Assembly (NCBI GenBank): GCA_016350165.1
Contig: CP066225.1
Span: 2,170,001-2,234,000 of the forward strand
DNA from: Planctomycetota bacterium
Lineage (GTDB): Bacteria; Planctomycetota; Phycisphaerae; Phycisphaerales; Phycisphaeraceae
Reading direction: 5' to 3'
DNA: 64,000 nt
Positions within the stretch are counted from its first letter, which is position 1, and each line of letters opens with the position of its first letter. Below the pieces are notes generated by a model that searched no databases, was not told where the DNA came from, and saw only the letters and a list, made by a program, of their open reading frames with translations. The translations under genes were made by a program, and so were the position numbers. Shown here piece by piece: positions 34,575 through 44,081 of this stretch.

Positions 34575-36095
34575 AACAAACTGGCAGTTTGCATGCGAAC
34601 TTTATCCGTAACATCGCAGGCAACCAGGTGATCCAGATGATATGATTTCAAATGCTCAACTAAAGCGTTTGCCTGAAGATCTACATCCTCTATAACAATT
34701 AGATCTGCAAGCCTGCTCAGCCTATCAATCACACTGCTTCCATCAGCTAATTTCAATGCATCTTCATTAAAATATCTAACGGGGTAAAAAATCGATTGGC
34801 TCGCCTCAACGCCTGTTGCTTTATTGACACAATATAAACCACGAAAATAATCGCTTAATGAGGCTTGCCGAAATGTAATACCACCGTTGATACGCATTCG
34901 ATGCGACCAAAGATATGCAATCAGCTAACGAACTATCCAAACAGTCTGCTGGAAGAAAAACCTCGGGAGCAGGTCGCTTGCGAACACTCGCAAGCTCCTT
35001 GATAACAGATGGATCATTTGATGGCTCAATAACAACACGGCTCATATTGTTTAGCAGTCGACATATCAAAGCAATATCGTATGTACACTGTTTTCGTGCA
35101 TCTTGAGTATGTATCCAATCTGCATAATCTGCAGGTTGATAATCGATGTATGCCATATGTGACCTGAAATCCTGACTGCGTGTGCGACGTGTAACATCCT
35201 GAAGGCTGACATCTACTATCGACCACGCAAACTTGCGTCCCGTAAGGATCTGCCGTTGATCTTGAACTAACCGTTTACATATCTCGGACAATAACGCGCC
35301 AGTTCCACCACCGATATCGAGAAAGTTGATTTCTTGAGACAAAGTTCTTTGATGCTTTTGATTTGCACAAAATGGCGAAATCGCCCAATCAGTTATTAGT
35401 TTTGCTCTCTGTTTAGATCTTGGATCAGGCTTAAAGCTCAGTGCGGAAGATATTGCTTCTATACACGCAAATGACTCTTGGCGACATGACAACTCTGATG
35501 CGGGATAGATCAATAATGAAGTGGATGGTTTATCTTGTAACTTGATTTTTCGGTAATGATAGAACAACTTGTCAGCACTAGAATTGACCGTGATGGGACT
35601 CACCACCGGGAGAAACTTAGCGTCATCATAGGCATTCGGCTCTCTTAATTTAGCAAGCATGTAAACCGGATGCCGAACCGTAATCGCTCCCGCAGCCAAT
35701 GGATCTGACTGGCCAAACCAGCTGATACCAAAAACCTCCAAACCAATGAGTGCTTTTAATAACCCATCCAAGTCATTGGCTTTGTCTAGCATATCACAGA
35801 GTAACGAAAAGTATGTATGACAATATTGCACTGCACGATCACGCGCATAATTTGATGTAATGTACCGAGAACGAGCCAAACGAAGAATATCTAATCTTTG
35901 GCAAAGACCAACATCTGCGACCATAACATCATCCCAATACTCCTCCAAGCGGCATGTTTCAAGTTGAATATGACCGGTTACATCTACAAACACAGTTCGA
36001 ATTAGAGATTCAGATTTCAAAACATTCTGAAAATCTGACCGATGTAGATCGTGATCCCTTCCTGATGCCGCCGCCTGTGATAACAAATTAGACAT
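34559..36095 (-). pseudogene. class I methyltransferase-like protein with a frameshift
   Basis: From ATG 36095 (AAAGGGG upstream) the frame gives a protein with a SAM-binding glycine loop INFLDIGGGTGALLSEICKRL near residue 270. Near 34925-34915 the reading must change frame: upstream frame ends ...SSLADCIS, while the next frame continues AYLWSHRMRINGGITFRQASLSDYF... to a stop at 34559. Joining SLAD to AYLWSH needs one base fewer, so a single-base insertion explains it. Without the shift, the product ends with about 30 unrelated residues at 34821. Substrate unknown. The overlap with the radical SAM gene suggests the two once worked together. Confidence 0.65.
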
Positions 36096-36112
36096 GAATA
36101 TTGCCCCTTTAA

Positions 36113-36118
36113 ATTATA
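36113..36118 (-). promoter_or_regulatory. -10 box before methyltransferase remnant
   Basis: TATAAT on the minus strand, placing the RNA start about 10 nt before the ATG; no clear -35 box was found. Confidence 0.35.
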
Positions 36119-36461
36119 CCTAGCATTAAACGAACAAATTGCCGCGACATGTCAATAACAAACTTAAAATGCGATCTGTACGATTACTGAAATATGACAA
36201 CTGTTGGTCATGCCTGCACTGGCTCGAATCCTTGCACAACCCTCCTCGATATAGCTCCAAACCACCAATATTTTCGCATCACTGGCACGAACCATAGGCC
36301 ACCACAGCCTCGTCTGTCACGGCCAATCTCCCAAAGTCAAAAGCCAGGATCCTCACCCCTTTGCCCTAACCTCCGCCCCGCTAAACACATAATAAAACGA
36401 CAAGCAACTTGCGTCACCTGTCGTCATATTTTGTTACCCAAAATTTTCTTCTATGGGTCAA
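36119..36461. other. intergenic region
   Basis: No gene or RNA seen. An open frame reading into the tRNA on the opposite strand has no plausible composition or start. Confidence 0.45.
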
Positions 36462-36534
36462 AGCGGGTGAAGAGGCTCGAACTCTCAACATTCAGCTTGG
36501 AAGGCTGACACTCTACCAATTGAGTTACACCCGC
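36462..36534 (-). tRNA. tRNA-Gly(UCC)
   Basis: A 73-nt cloverleaf on the minus strand: acceptor GCGGGTG / CACCCGC, D-arm ACTC AATTGGTA GAGT, anticodon arm TCAGC-CTTCCAA-GCTGA with anticodon TCC, T-arm GAGAG TTCGAGC CTCTT, discriminator T. The 3' CCA is not encoded. Confidence 0.95.
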
Positions 36535-36547
36535 TAATGCGAGGCAG

Positions 36548-36577
36548 ATTATAGCATGGTAACTCATGGCATTGCAA
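36548..36577 (-). promoter_or_regulatory. promoter of tRNA-Gly
   Basis: TTGCAA (36577-36572), 18-bp spacer, extended -10 TGCTATAAT with TATAAT at 36553-36548. Confidence 0.75.
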
Positions 36578-36586
36578 CACAGCGAC

Positions 36587-37177
36587 TTACGCTACCTTTG
36601 AAGCATCGATTAAAACTCGAGCGGCATCTTTCGCCCACTCCGCAGCCTCTTCCAATCTAGTCTCATTGTTGTCGACTTTGCCAACGACATGAGCAGTAAC
36701 AACCGCGCCATCAAGCAAAATACAAAGCTTTTCTGCAAGAACATGCGGATCACGTAATCCTGCTTGTTCGCACTGCTTTCTCATGAGGTTGACCATCGTA
36801 CGCTTATGTTCTGCTGAAACACAGCGCACCACACAGGCTGGATCATCGAATTCGGCGGAGGCATTTATGAACATGCATCCACAAAATTCGTCGTCCAAAA
36901 ACCATTCACGGCAAAAATCGAAGATGCCCATGATTCGCTCAATGGGGCCGCCATCGATCTTCTGAAGATAGTTCATCAATTCCTGTTCTGAACGCTCGTC
37001 TTGCAAACGTAATGCTGCAACGATCAGTTCGTCCTTGGATTTGAAGTGATTATAAAGCGTCATCCTACTAATACCGCCCTCATCTAACACTTGATCCAGA
37101 CTGGTGTTATTGAATCCATGTCGATAGAACACGCGCATGGCGGCATCGACTAGATCATTTCGTCTACTCGGTGGCAT
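36587..37177 (-). CDS. TetR-family transcriptional regulator
   Basis: A 196-residue repressor. The HTH covers about residues 5-55 (LVDAAMRVFYRHGFNNTSLDQVLDEGGISRMTLYNHFKSKDELI). The ligand domain has the FCGCMFINASAEF pattern common in the TetR_C group of NemR/AcuR-like regulators. I start at ATG 37177 because GGAG lies 8 nt upstream; the frame opens 5 codons earlier. It is monocistronic; no obvious target lies adjacent, though an Old Yellow Enzyme gene is 4.7 kb away and NemR-like proteins often control such enzymes. Confidence 0.88.
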   Translation of the reverse strand: MPPSRRNDLVDAAMRVFYRHGFNNTSLDQVLDEGGISRMTLYNHFKSKDELIVAALRLQDERSEQELMNYLQKIDGGPIERIMGIFDFCREWFLDDEFCGCMFINASAEFDDPACVVRCVSAEHKRTMVNLMRKQCEQAGLRDPHVLAEKLCILLDGAVVTAHVVGKVDNNETRLEEAAEWAKDAARVLIDASKVA

Positions 37178-37699
37178 GATACAGCTCCGCACACGTAACT
37201 TAAGATTTAGATAAAAAACTGACTCAATGAATCATTACGCGAACCCATATGGCTAGAAAGCGCGACAATCCCCCAGCATCCGGACTTATTCACCTATAAA
37301 GCACCCTTTCTGAGAGCTTGTTAGAGCGATGTATTCATCAGTTCGACAACGTAATAGCATGTAAGTATGAGACTTACACCGATTCCAATATATTGAACAG
37401 TATTTAGCGTATACACTTAGTTCATGCACCATTAGCGCTGGCTAACGGTAATAATTTCTCTTAAATAATCCCGATCATCCCTCATGACATTTAAAATGCG
37501 TTCACATCGGTCGGCTCACTCGCAAATGACACAAGTTTCTACCTGTAAAGAATTTAACACCTTAAATTCCTTTCGACTTCACAAGATATTACAATATCCT
37601 CCCCATGCTCAGTACCACTGATTTGCTCAATTCATGACAAGCCAAGCAGTACTGTCGGGACACCTGTGTTGTAAATGTCATTACCCCAAGGATTTTCTC
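37178..37699. other. intergenic region between divergent genes
   Basis: AT-rich, no gene or clear promoter pair recognised. A frame open from 37634 into the U32 gene is unlikely to be translated because a good ribosome-binding site precedes ATG 37700. Confidence 0.4.
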
Positions 37700-38956
37700 A
37701 TGGACACATCACACGTCGAACTGCTCGCACCTGCGGGATGCTTCCCATCACTCACCGCTGCGATCAACGCCGGTGCCGACGCGATTTATTTCGGGCTTGG
37801 CAATTTGAATATGCGTTCGGTCGCTCGCCGATCATTCGATGTGGATGACTTGCCTGAGATCATGTCACGTATCAAAGAGGCTGGCATCAAGGGGTACCTT
37901 GCGCTTAACACGGTGGTTTATGACAATGAACTGGATAAAGCTCGCACGATCCTGACCCATGCGAAAGAGCAAGGCGTCGATGCAATCATCCTCGCTGACA
38001 TGGCGATTCTTCAGATCTGTAAAGATCTGGACTTGCCTGTCCATCTCTCCACACAGCTCTCAATCTCGAACTATGAAGCGTTACAGTTCTATACACCTCA
38101 TTGTGAACGTATCGTTCTTGCACGTGAATGTTCGCTGACCAAGATTCGCGTTATTCATGAACAGATCCAGTCTAATCAACTGTTAGGCAATACTGGCCGG
38201 TTGATGGAAATTGAAGCATTTGCACATGGCGCACTTTGCATTGCGACATCAGGTCGCTGTTCGATGTCGCTGTTCCATGAAGGTCTTTCAGCAAATCGAG
38301 GTGCATGCCGTCAACTTTGTCGCCGCTCGTATAAAGTGACTGACTCAGACACCGGCCAGGAAATGGTGCTCGACAATAACTTTGTCTTCTCGCCTTCTGA
38401 TATTGCTGTAATTGATATTCTTGATCAAGTTATCAGTTCAGGCGTTTCGGTACTCAAAGTCGAAGGGCGTGGCAGAGCACCTGAATATGTGCACACAGTC
38501 ATTACCGCCTATCGCAAAGCGCTCACTGCTCTACAAGAAGATCGCTACAACAAGGAATTTGTTGAAGAACTGTTTACGGATCTTAAGACAGTCTACAATC
38601 GTGGTCTTTCGACAGGTTACTATCTTGGCAAGCCACAGGAGTGGTCAAAACGATACGGTTCAAAAGCAACGCATACCAAAACGATTGTCGGGCCTGTCAC
38701 AAACTTTTTCACAAAGCTCAATGTTGCTGAGATTCACGCTCAAGCTGCACCGATCTCTGTTGGTGACAAGTTTGCGATCATCGGACCAACCACCGGCGTG
38801 CTTGAAGGAACCATTACCGATCTACGCGTTGATGAAAAATCTGTTGAGACTGCACCACAAGGTTGCCGTTTCTCGATCAAGCTGCCGTCACGTGTTCGGC
38901 GTTCTGACAGTTTCTACCACATGAAGCCTGCACAAGAACCTGTAAAACAAGCCTAA
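37700..38956 (+). CDS. peptidase U32 family protein (YegQ/RlhA type)
   Basis: A 418-residue member of the U32 family. LLAPAG near the start is followed by a TIM-barrel region, then the family Cys motif GALCIATSGRCSMSLFHEGLSANRGACRQLCRRSY with four Cys that bind an Fe-S cluster in characterised members, and a C-terminal beta-barrel (about 330-410). The E. coli relatives TrhP(YegQ) and RlhA take part in tRNA or rRNA hydroxylation; some others are called collagenases. RNA modification is the more likely role. AAGGA lies 9 nt before the ATG. Confidence 0.88.
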   Translation: MDTSHVELLAPAGCFPSLTAAINAGADAIYFGLGNLNMRSVARRSFDVDDLPEIMSRIKEAGIKGYLALNTVVYDNELDKARTILTHAKEQGVDAIILADMAILQICKDLDLPVHLSTQLSISNYEALQFYTPHCERIVLARECSLTKIRVIHEQIQSNQLLGNTGRLMEIEAFAHGALCIATSGRCSMSLFHEGLSANRGACRQLCRRSYKVTDSDTGQEMVLDNNFVFSPSDIAVIDILDQVISSGVSVLKVEGRGRAPEYVHTVITAYRKALTALQEDRYNKEFVEELFTDLKTVYNRGLSTGYYLGKPQEWSKRYGSKATHTKTIVGPVTNFFTKLNVAEIHAQAAPISVGDKFAIIGPTTGVLEGTITDLRVDEKSVETAPQGCRFSIKLPSRVRRSDSFYHMKPAQEPVKQA

Positions 38957-40014
38957 TGTGCAGTTAGAACCTCATCGCTCTTCAGCGTAACTTCAATCAC
39001 ACCTTTTTCTTCCATGACGTGATACACACCCAGCAAATCCTCTTCCAAAGGCTTTGACTGCTCGCTATCAAATCCAACCATTTTTCTTGGTTGCACAAAA
39101 TATCCCACAACACGGAACGTCATTTCATATTTACCCGCTTCAAATTCGCTCGGTAAAACATACTTAAACCAACGATACTGATGCCCATCACTCGCTTGTT
39201 CTACATCAAGCAGCTGCCCTTCAAACATCACGTCTTTCACATAGACAAAAGCTGGAAATGTTTTTTTATCACTCCGCCAATCATTCACTTGAATCATGAC
39301 TTGGCCATGCCACTTACCATCTCTTTTTTTCAACGCCCGTGTTTGCGTGAATATCTTTGGCCGTTGAACTTGCATCTCGACCATCTCACGCAATTTCGCC
39401 TGAGGTGTTAACTTGCTCGAACACACACTCTCAATGAATTCTTCACTCGGCCTCCGGCTGAAAAAATTACGTGTTTTTTTACCCTTTTCAATCTCACTGA
39501 CAAAAAGATCGCAAAACTGACCTACTTCTTGTTTATTCATTTTCCCTTCATCAATGCGTTGTGCGGCCAATCGCCATTCTTCTGATGCAGTGCCATTGTT
39601 CATCGCATAGCCAACACCACGCAATAAACTTGCATTATTCATATATCGAAGCGACCAGTAATTACCTTCGCGTAATTCTTTTTCATACCCTGCCCAGAAT
39701 GCGCCTAACCCTAATAGCACTGGAAGCATCAACAACATCAAACTCATGACAAGCAATTTATGTCGTCGCGTCCTTTCAATCCGCACACCTTTCTTAATAC
39801 TCACCGGCTTGCCGCAACCACCACACTCACACATTTCTTCTGGCACCAACCCATTCAATCGCTCCATACATCCCTTACAATGCACGTTTGATCGTCGACT
39901 CTTCCCACGCAACCAAAACCAAAACAAGATCAACGCGCCAACAACTGCAGGTGAGTAGCCGATCATTAACCAATACTTCACGACGTGCATTTGATTCATC
40001 ATGTACTGAAACAT
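38953..40014 (-). CDS. zinc-ribbon membrane protein, short member of duplicated cassette
   Basis: A 353-residue protein. One membrane helix (about 15-35) is followed by a zinc ribbon with paired Cys (CKGC...CECGGC, about 46-68), a second helix (about 88-110) and a 240-residue soluble part. It is coupled to the upstream long gene by a TAATG overlap (1 bp). It is related to the gene at 42973 in order, helix positions and the C-terminal LxGVYxxME motif. Function unknown. Its last 4 bp overlap the end of the U32 gene. Confidence 0.78.
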   Translation of the reverse strand: MFQYMMNQMHVVKYWLMIGYSPAVVGALILFWFWLRGKSRRSNVHCKGCMERLNGLVPEEMCECGGCGKPVSIKKGVRIERTRRHKLLVMSLMLLMLPVLLGLGAFWAGYEKELREGNYWSLRYMNNASLLRGVGYAMNNGTASEEWRLAAQRIDEGKMNKQEVGQFCDLFVSEIEKGKKTRNFFSRRPSEEFIESVCSSKLTPQAKLREMVEMQVQRPKIFTQTRALKKRDGKWHGQVMIQVNDWRSDKKTFPAFVYVKDVMFEGQLLDVEQASDGHQYRWFKYVLPSEFEAGKYEMTFRVVGYFVQPRKMVGFDSEQSKPLEEDLLGVYHVMEEKGVIEVTLKSDEVLTAH

Positions 40015-41648
40015 TATTTGCCCTCCTTCTCAACATCTTCCTCACGTACCAAATCCCACCGTTCAACTTCAATCCCCTTCTTCTCAAATCGCCCTTGCCA
40101 AACCTTGTCCACCTCTACGTTCAACTTCAACTGCTCGCGGTTCCCTGTAAATACAACATCAATCGTCTTCACATCCTCATCAAGTTCAGACAGATCTACT
40201 TCATACCGGCACACAGCTAACCGCTTCGCTTCGCTCCTCGACATACTCATCTCTTTCTGCTCACCACCCAGATCCCCCACACGTTTCATCACATGCTTCT
40301 TCCCACCAATTTTTATTTCACCTTGCAAATTAACCTGCGTCGGATCTTGCAAATAATTTGCAATCACTTTGCCATACCGATTCTTACGATCTTTAAACAC
40401 ATGTTTTTGTAGTCGCTCGCAAACCAAATGCAATCGCACACCACCACGATATCGCCTCGCAACACACTGTTTAATCTTCATCTCATCATGCAACTTCTTA
40501 CCCAATGTTTCATCTTTTATCCAATCAATTGCTTCACCCACATCTTCATAAGCATTAAAATTCAGCGTCACAGTTTTCGCTTTATACCTGACCAACTTAT
40601 CTTTCGCAGGCCATTGATCACGACTAATTTCACCAACATAACTCCGTTGCCCCGGCCCTTTCACAAACGCACGCTCCATATCAATCTCAATGACATGCTC
40701 ACCCTTCTTAAGCGGCGGCAACGTCCCACCTATCGACAGATTTGTATTACCACGTATTTGGTATTGTTTCCCGTTATAAGACATCACCTTCCCATCCACT
40801 CTCACTTCTTTAATATGATGCAACTCATACACACCATTCATTCGACCCGCTCCGTACGTATCACCGTATTTATAACTTCGTATTGTCACATTTAACGTTT
40901 GATTGCCCACAAACATCCGCGAGTTCAGGATAATGCGCGTATCTTTACCAAACCAATCTAGATAGAACGCATTCCATTCTTCATCACTCACATATCCAAC
41001 ACTTGCAGCAAGATCAACAAACTTCTCAATATCATGCACAAGCAACTCTGACGCGTCTTTATCATTGAGTAACCGCCTTATAGCACGCATTAGCTCATCA
41101 GCTTCCTCAACCGATTTCGCACGCTGCATACGGCCACATAATTCTCTATACCAGATGTACTCATTTTGCGGCCGATCAATCGCATACGCAATCAACTTAC
41201 TCACAGGCTGCTGATCTAAATTATGTTCTGTCACCTCAACAAACTGATTCCCAACAGGCTGCACTTTCGCAACTTGGGCATGTACCTTTTCTGACTGCCA
41301 CACTTTGTAATACCGATACCCAAGCACACCGCCGATCACCATCCCGGGCATCACCAGCACCCCAAACGCTAACAACATCATCCACCAGTGCATTCGCCCT
41401 CTGACAAATTCAACGGTCCCCTTTTCTCCCAAATGCTCGCCACATTCCGGACATGCTTTCCCCGCATAATTCTTCATCCCGCGCAAGTCATAACCACACT
41501 TCCCTTTTCGCCCACCACATCTCGGCGCATGCCACCACATCCGTCCCTTCCAACTACCAATCAATAAAAAGAAAAATCCTAAAACTGCTCCACCAGCAAA
41601 CGCACATGCTCCAAGAACAGCCATCAATATTTCCAGCGAATTCGACAT
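40014..41648 (-). CDS. zinc-ribbon membrane protein, long member of duplicated cassette
   Basis: A 544-residue protein with an N-terminal helix (about 8-32), the Phycisphaerae-type ribbon CGGRKGKCGYDLRG...CPECG (about 44-72), a second helix (about 90-112) and a large soluble region of beta-sandwich-like repeats ending KGIEVERWDL. It is a paralogue of the gene at 44082. The topology suggests a Zn-bound cytoplasmic knob and an exported C-terminal domain; no known function. Confidence 0.78.
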   Translation of the reverse strand: MSNSLEILMAVLGACAFAGGAVLGFFFLLIGSWKGRMWWHAPRCGGRKGKCGYDLRGMKNYAGKACPECGEHLGEKGTVEFVRGRMHWWMMLLAFGVLVMPGMVIGGVLGYRYYKVWQSEKVHAQVAKVQPVGNQFVEVTEHNLDQQPVSKLIAYAIDRPQNEYIWYRELCGRMQRAKSVEEADELMRAIRRLLNDKDASELLVHDIEKFVDLAASVGYVSDEEWNAFYLDWFGKDTRIILNSRMFVGNQTLNVTIRSYKYGDTYGAGRMNGVYELHHIKEVRVDGKVMSYNGKQYQIRGNTNLSIGGTLPPLKKGEHVIEIDMERAFVKGPGQRSYVGEISRDQWPAKDKLVRYKAKTVTLNFNAYEDVGEAIDWIKDETLGKKLHDEMKIKQCVARRYRGGVRLHLVCERLQKHVFKDRKNRYGKVIANYLQDPTQVNLQGEIKIGGKKHVMKRVGDLGGEQKEMSMSRSEAKRLAVCRYEVDLSELDEDVKTIDVVFTGNREQLKLNVEVDKVWQGRFEKKGIEVERWDLVREEDVEKEGK

Positions 41649-41868
41649 AAATGCTCAACTTTCACTCATTGCTCATCCAGAAATCCCCCATTCAGTTCCC
41701 TCAATATACAGACGCAATATAACCGAAGATTTTGCAAAAAACTCCAAAATTACACACCAAACAACCGACTTTTACATGACTTCAACCACACTTGCCGAAT
41801 ATCATTTACAACACACAGAATCATGACGCACCCAAATTAGCACCACCAATGTTTGATTGGACAGCACC

Positions 41869-42960
41869 ATGACAGATCTGTTTTCACCCATCCAACTCGG
41901 CGACTATCACCTTCACAACCGCATCATCATGGCACCACTCACACGTGGCCGCGCTGATGATGACTACACACCCAACCAACTCATGGCCGAGTACTACGCA
42001 CAACGCGCTTCCGCCGGCCTCATCATCTCCGAAGCCACCGCAATCTCACATCAGGGTTATGGCTGGAATCACGCTCCCGGCATCTTCACAAAAAAACATC
42101 AACTCGGTTGGCTCAACGTCGCCGAACAAGTTCACAAAGCTGGCGGCCACTTCTTCATTCAACTTTGGCACATGGGTCGCGTCGTCATACCCGACTTTAT
42201 TAACGGCCAACTCCCCGTCTCTTCCTCACCAGTCAAAGCAGAAGGCGTCATGCGCAATCAGCAAGGTGAAAAGAAGCCTTACGTCACACCTCGTGAACTC
42301 ACACAAGATGAAATCCAAGCCGTCATCAGTGATTACGAACGAGCATCTATCCGCGCAATAGACGCAGGCGCCGATGGTGTCGAGCTTCACGCTGCCAATG
42401 GCTATCTCGTCGATCAATTCCTACGTAATGGCGTCAATCAACGCACCGATAAATATGGCGGTTCCATCGAAAACCGTACAAGATTCCTCACTGAAATCGT
42501 CACCGCCCTCATCGAAACCGTCGGCCCTGGCAAAGTCGGTGTCCGCCTCTCACCCACCAACTCATACAACGACATGACCGATTCCGATCCCGATGCGCTT
42601 TTCACCCACGTCGCTCAAACACTCGACCAGTTCAACCTCGCATACATACACATCATCGAACCCGCACCCGATTCAGGACACTTCCTCGCAGCCGACCACA
42701 CATGCGTCACGCCACTCATGCGACAAGCCTACTCAGGCAACATCATTCACAACGGTGGCTACACCTTCGACTCCGCTCAAACCGCAATCAAAAACAATCA
42801 AGCCGACGCCATCGCCTTCGGCACACTCTTCATTGCAAACCCCGACCTCCCCAAACGCTTCCAAGAACAATACCCACTCAACAAACCTGACACACACACC
42901 TTCTACTCGCACGGCCCCGAAGGCTACATCGACTACCCAACCTACTCACCAAATGCCTAA
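41869..42960 (+). CDS. Old Yellow Enzyme family alkene reductase (NemA-like)
   Basis: A 363-residue FMN-dependent ene-reductase. It has the start PIQLGDYHLHNRIIMAPLTRGRA (FMN-binding Thr), FIQLWHMGRV, the substrate-binding pair in GVELHAANGYLVDQFL (His-x-x-Asn), the RTDKYGGSIENR signature and an FMN-phosphate site near the end (IIHNGGYT, DAIAFGTLFIANPDL). It reduces activated C=C bonds with NAD(P)H. ATG 41869 is preferred over a TTG four codons earlier; the ribosome-binding site is weak. It lies alone on the plus strand between two copies of a minus-strand cassette. Confidence 0.93.
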   Translation: MTDLFSPIQLGDYHLHNRIIMAPLTRGRADDDYTPNQLMAEYYAQRASAGLIISEATAISHQGYGWNHAPGIFTKKHQLGWLNVAEQVHKAGGHFFIQLWHMGRVVIPDFINGQLPVSSSPVKAEGVMRNQQGEKKPYVTPRELTQDEIQAVISDYERASIRAIDAGADGVELHAANGYLVDQFLRNGVNQRTDKYGGSIENRTRFLTEIVTALIETVGPGKVGVRLSPTNSYNDMTDSDPDALFTHVAQTLDQFNLAYIHIIEPAPDSGHFLAADHTCVTPLMRQAYSGNIIHNGGYTFDSAQTAIKNNQADAIAFGTLFIANPDLPKRFQEQYPLNKPDTHTFYSHGPEGYIDYPTYSPNA

Positions 42961-42972
42961 TCATGTATTAGA

Positions 42973-44037
42973 CTATTCTACCACAACCACCACCTCCATC
43001 GGCTCAACCATTTCATAATACACACCCCTCAAATCTGCAGCATCAGGCATATCATCGCCCACAAACCCATAATCAGAGCCAGGCATCACAAATTTCCCCA
43101 CCAATTCAAACTCAACCTTGTGTTCGCCCACACCCAACTCATCAAACCCTATTTCCATCCGCTGCTTCCATGCAAACCGCTTCAACTCTTCCCCCCCAGT
43201 CATTTCGCCATCAACCTTTGCGCGTCTGTAATACCAGTGCACATTCATCCCACCAGTATGGACCTTCCACCCACCTGGCTGAACAGGCATATCCACCTGC
43301 CAACCTTTTTTCACCTTCTCAGCATCAAACCGCAGCGCCCTTAACTTCGGCTTGCGATACCAATTCTTAATCACCACCTCAATCGCATTCTCACTCAGCA
43401 CATCTTCGCGCATTAGATCCGCTAAAAATTCACGGCCCGCATCATTCGGATTGATCCCCTGATTGATTGTACCAGTTCGAAACGTAACATACTGCACATA
43501 CTTCGCTTCAAATTCTTCCAAATCCTTCTCGTTGTACTCCCCCGCCTTCATGCGTCTCATCATCTCATCCCAAACATCATCACTTTGCACATACATCCAA
43601 GACAAAATCTTTCCGCCATTAGCGTTCGGATTCACGAGTAACGACCCCGTCAACCGCTCATTACTCCAAGTTTTCACGTTGTAATGTTCATGCCACAACC
43701 AATCCGCATACAAACCACCAAACCCAAAAATCAAAGGCAAAAACAACACAAGAACACTCAAATAAACCAAAAACCCACGTCGCATCAAACCCCGCCGCTG
43801 ATAAACAACACCCGCTTTCTCACTGACTGCCTGCTCACAACCCGGACACACCTTCACCTCTACAGGCAACATTCCATTCAACACTTCACCACAACCACCA
43901 CACTTCACCTCAGCCTTACGCCACACACCTCGCCACCACATCACAAGCAGCACCAACCCCAGCAATGCCGTCGGCACATAACAACCAACAACATACATCC
44001 AGTACCCCTGCGATTCTTTTATAGCAAAGTCAATCAA
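42973..44037 (-). CDS. zinc-ribbon membrane protein, short member (second copy)
   Basis: A 354-residue paralogue of the gene at 38953. Helix at about 13-33, ribbon CGGC...CPGC (about 46-68), second helix (about 88-112), soluble C-terminus ending in LRGVYYEMVEPMEVVV. It follows the long member by 44 bp. Confidence 0.77.
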   Translation of the reverse strand: MIDFAIKESQGYWMYVVGCYVPTALLGLVLLVMWWRGVWRKAEVKCGGCGEVLNGMLPVEVKVCPGCEQAVSEKAGVVYQRRGLMRRGFLVYLSVLVLFLPLIFGFGGLYADWLWHEHYNVKTWSNERLTGSLLVNPNANGGKILSWMYVQSDDVWDEMMRRMKAGEYNEKDLEEFEAKYVQYVTFRTGTINQGINPNDAGREFLADLMREDVLSENAIEVVIKNWYRKPKLRALRFDAEKVKKGWQVDMPVQPGGWKVHTGGMNVHWYYRRAKVDGEMTGGEELKRFAWKQRMEIGFDELGVGEHKVEFELVGKFVMPGSDYGFVGDDMPDAADLRGVYYEMVEPMEVVVVVE

Positions 44038-44081
44038 AACAGTTGCCTCCCATTACATCTAACCAATCAATAGACTAATCA

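Noticed and set aside
36194-36508. 104-residue plus-strand frame over the tRNA
   Set aside because: It runs antisense through the tRNA-Gly gene, a common false call.
25225-36534. Integrated element bounded by the integrase remnant and tRNA-Gly
   Set aside because: No copy of the tRNA 3' end was found near the integrase, and the NAD genes between have no mobile-element features.
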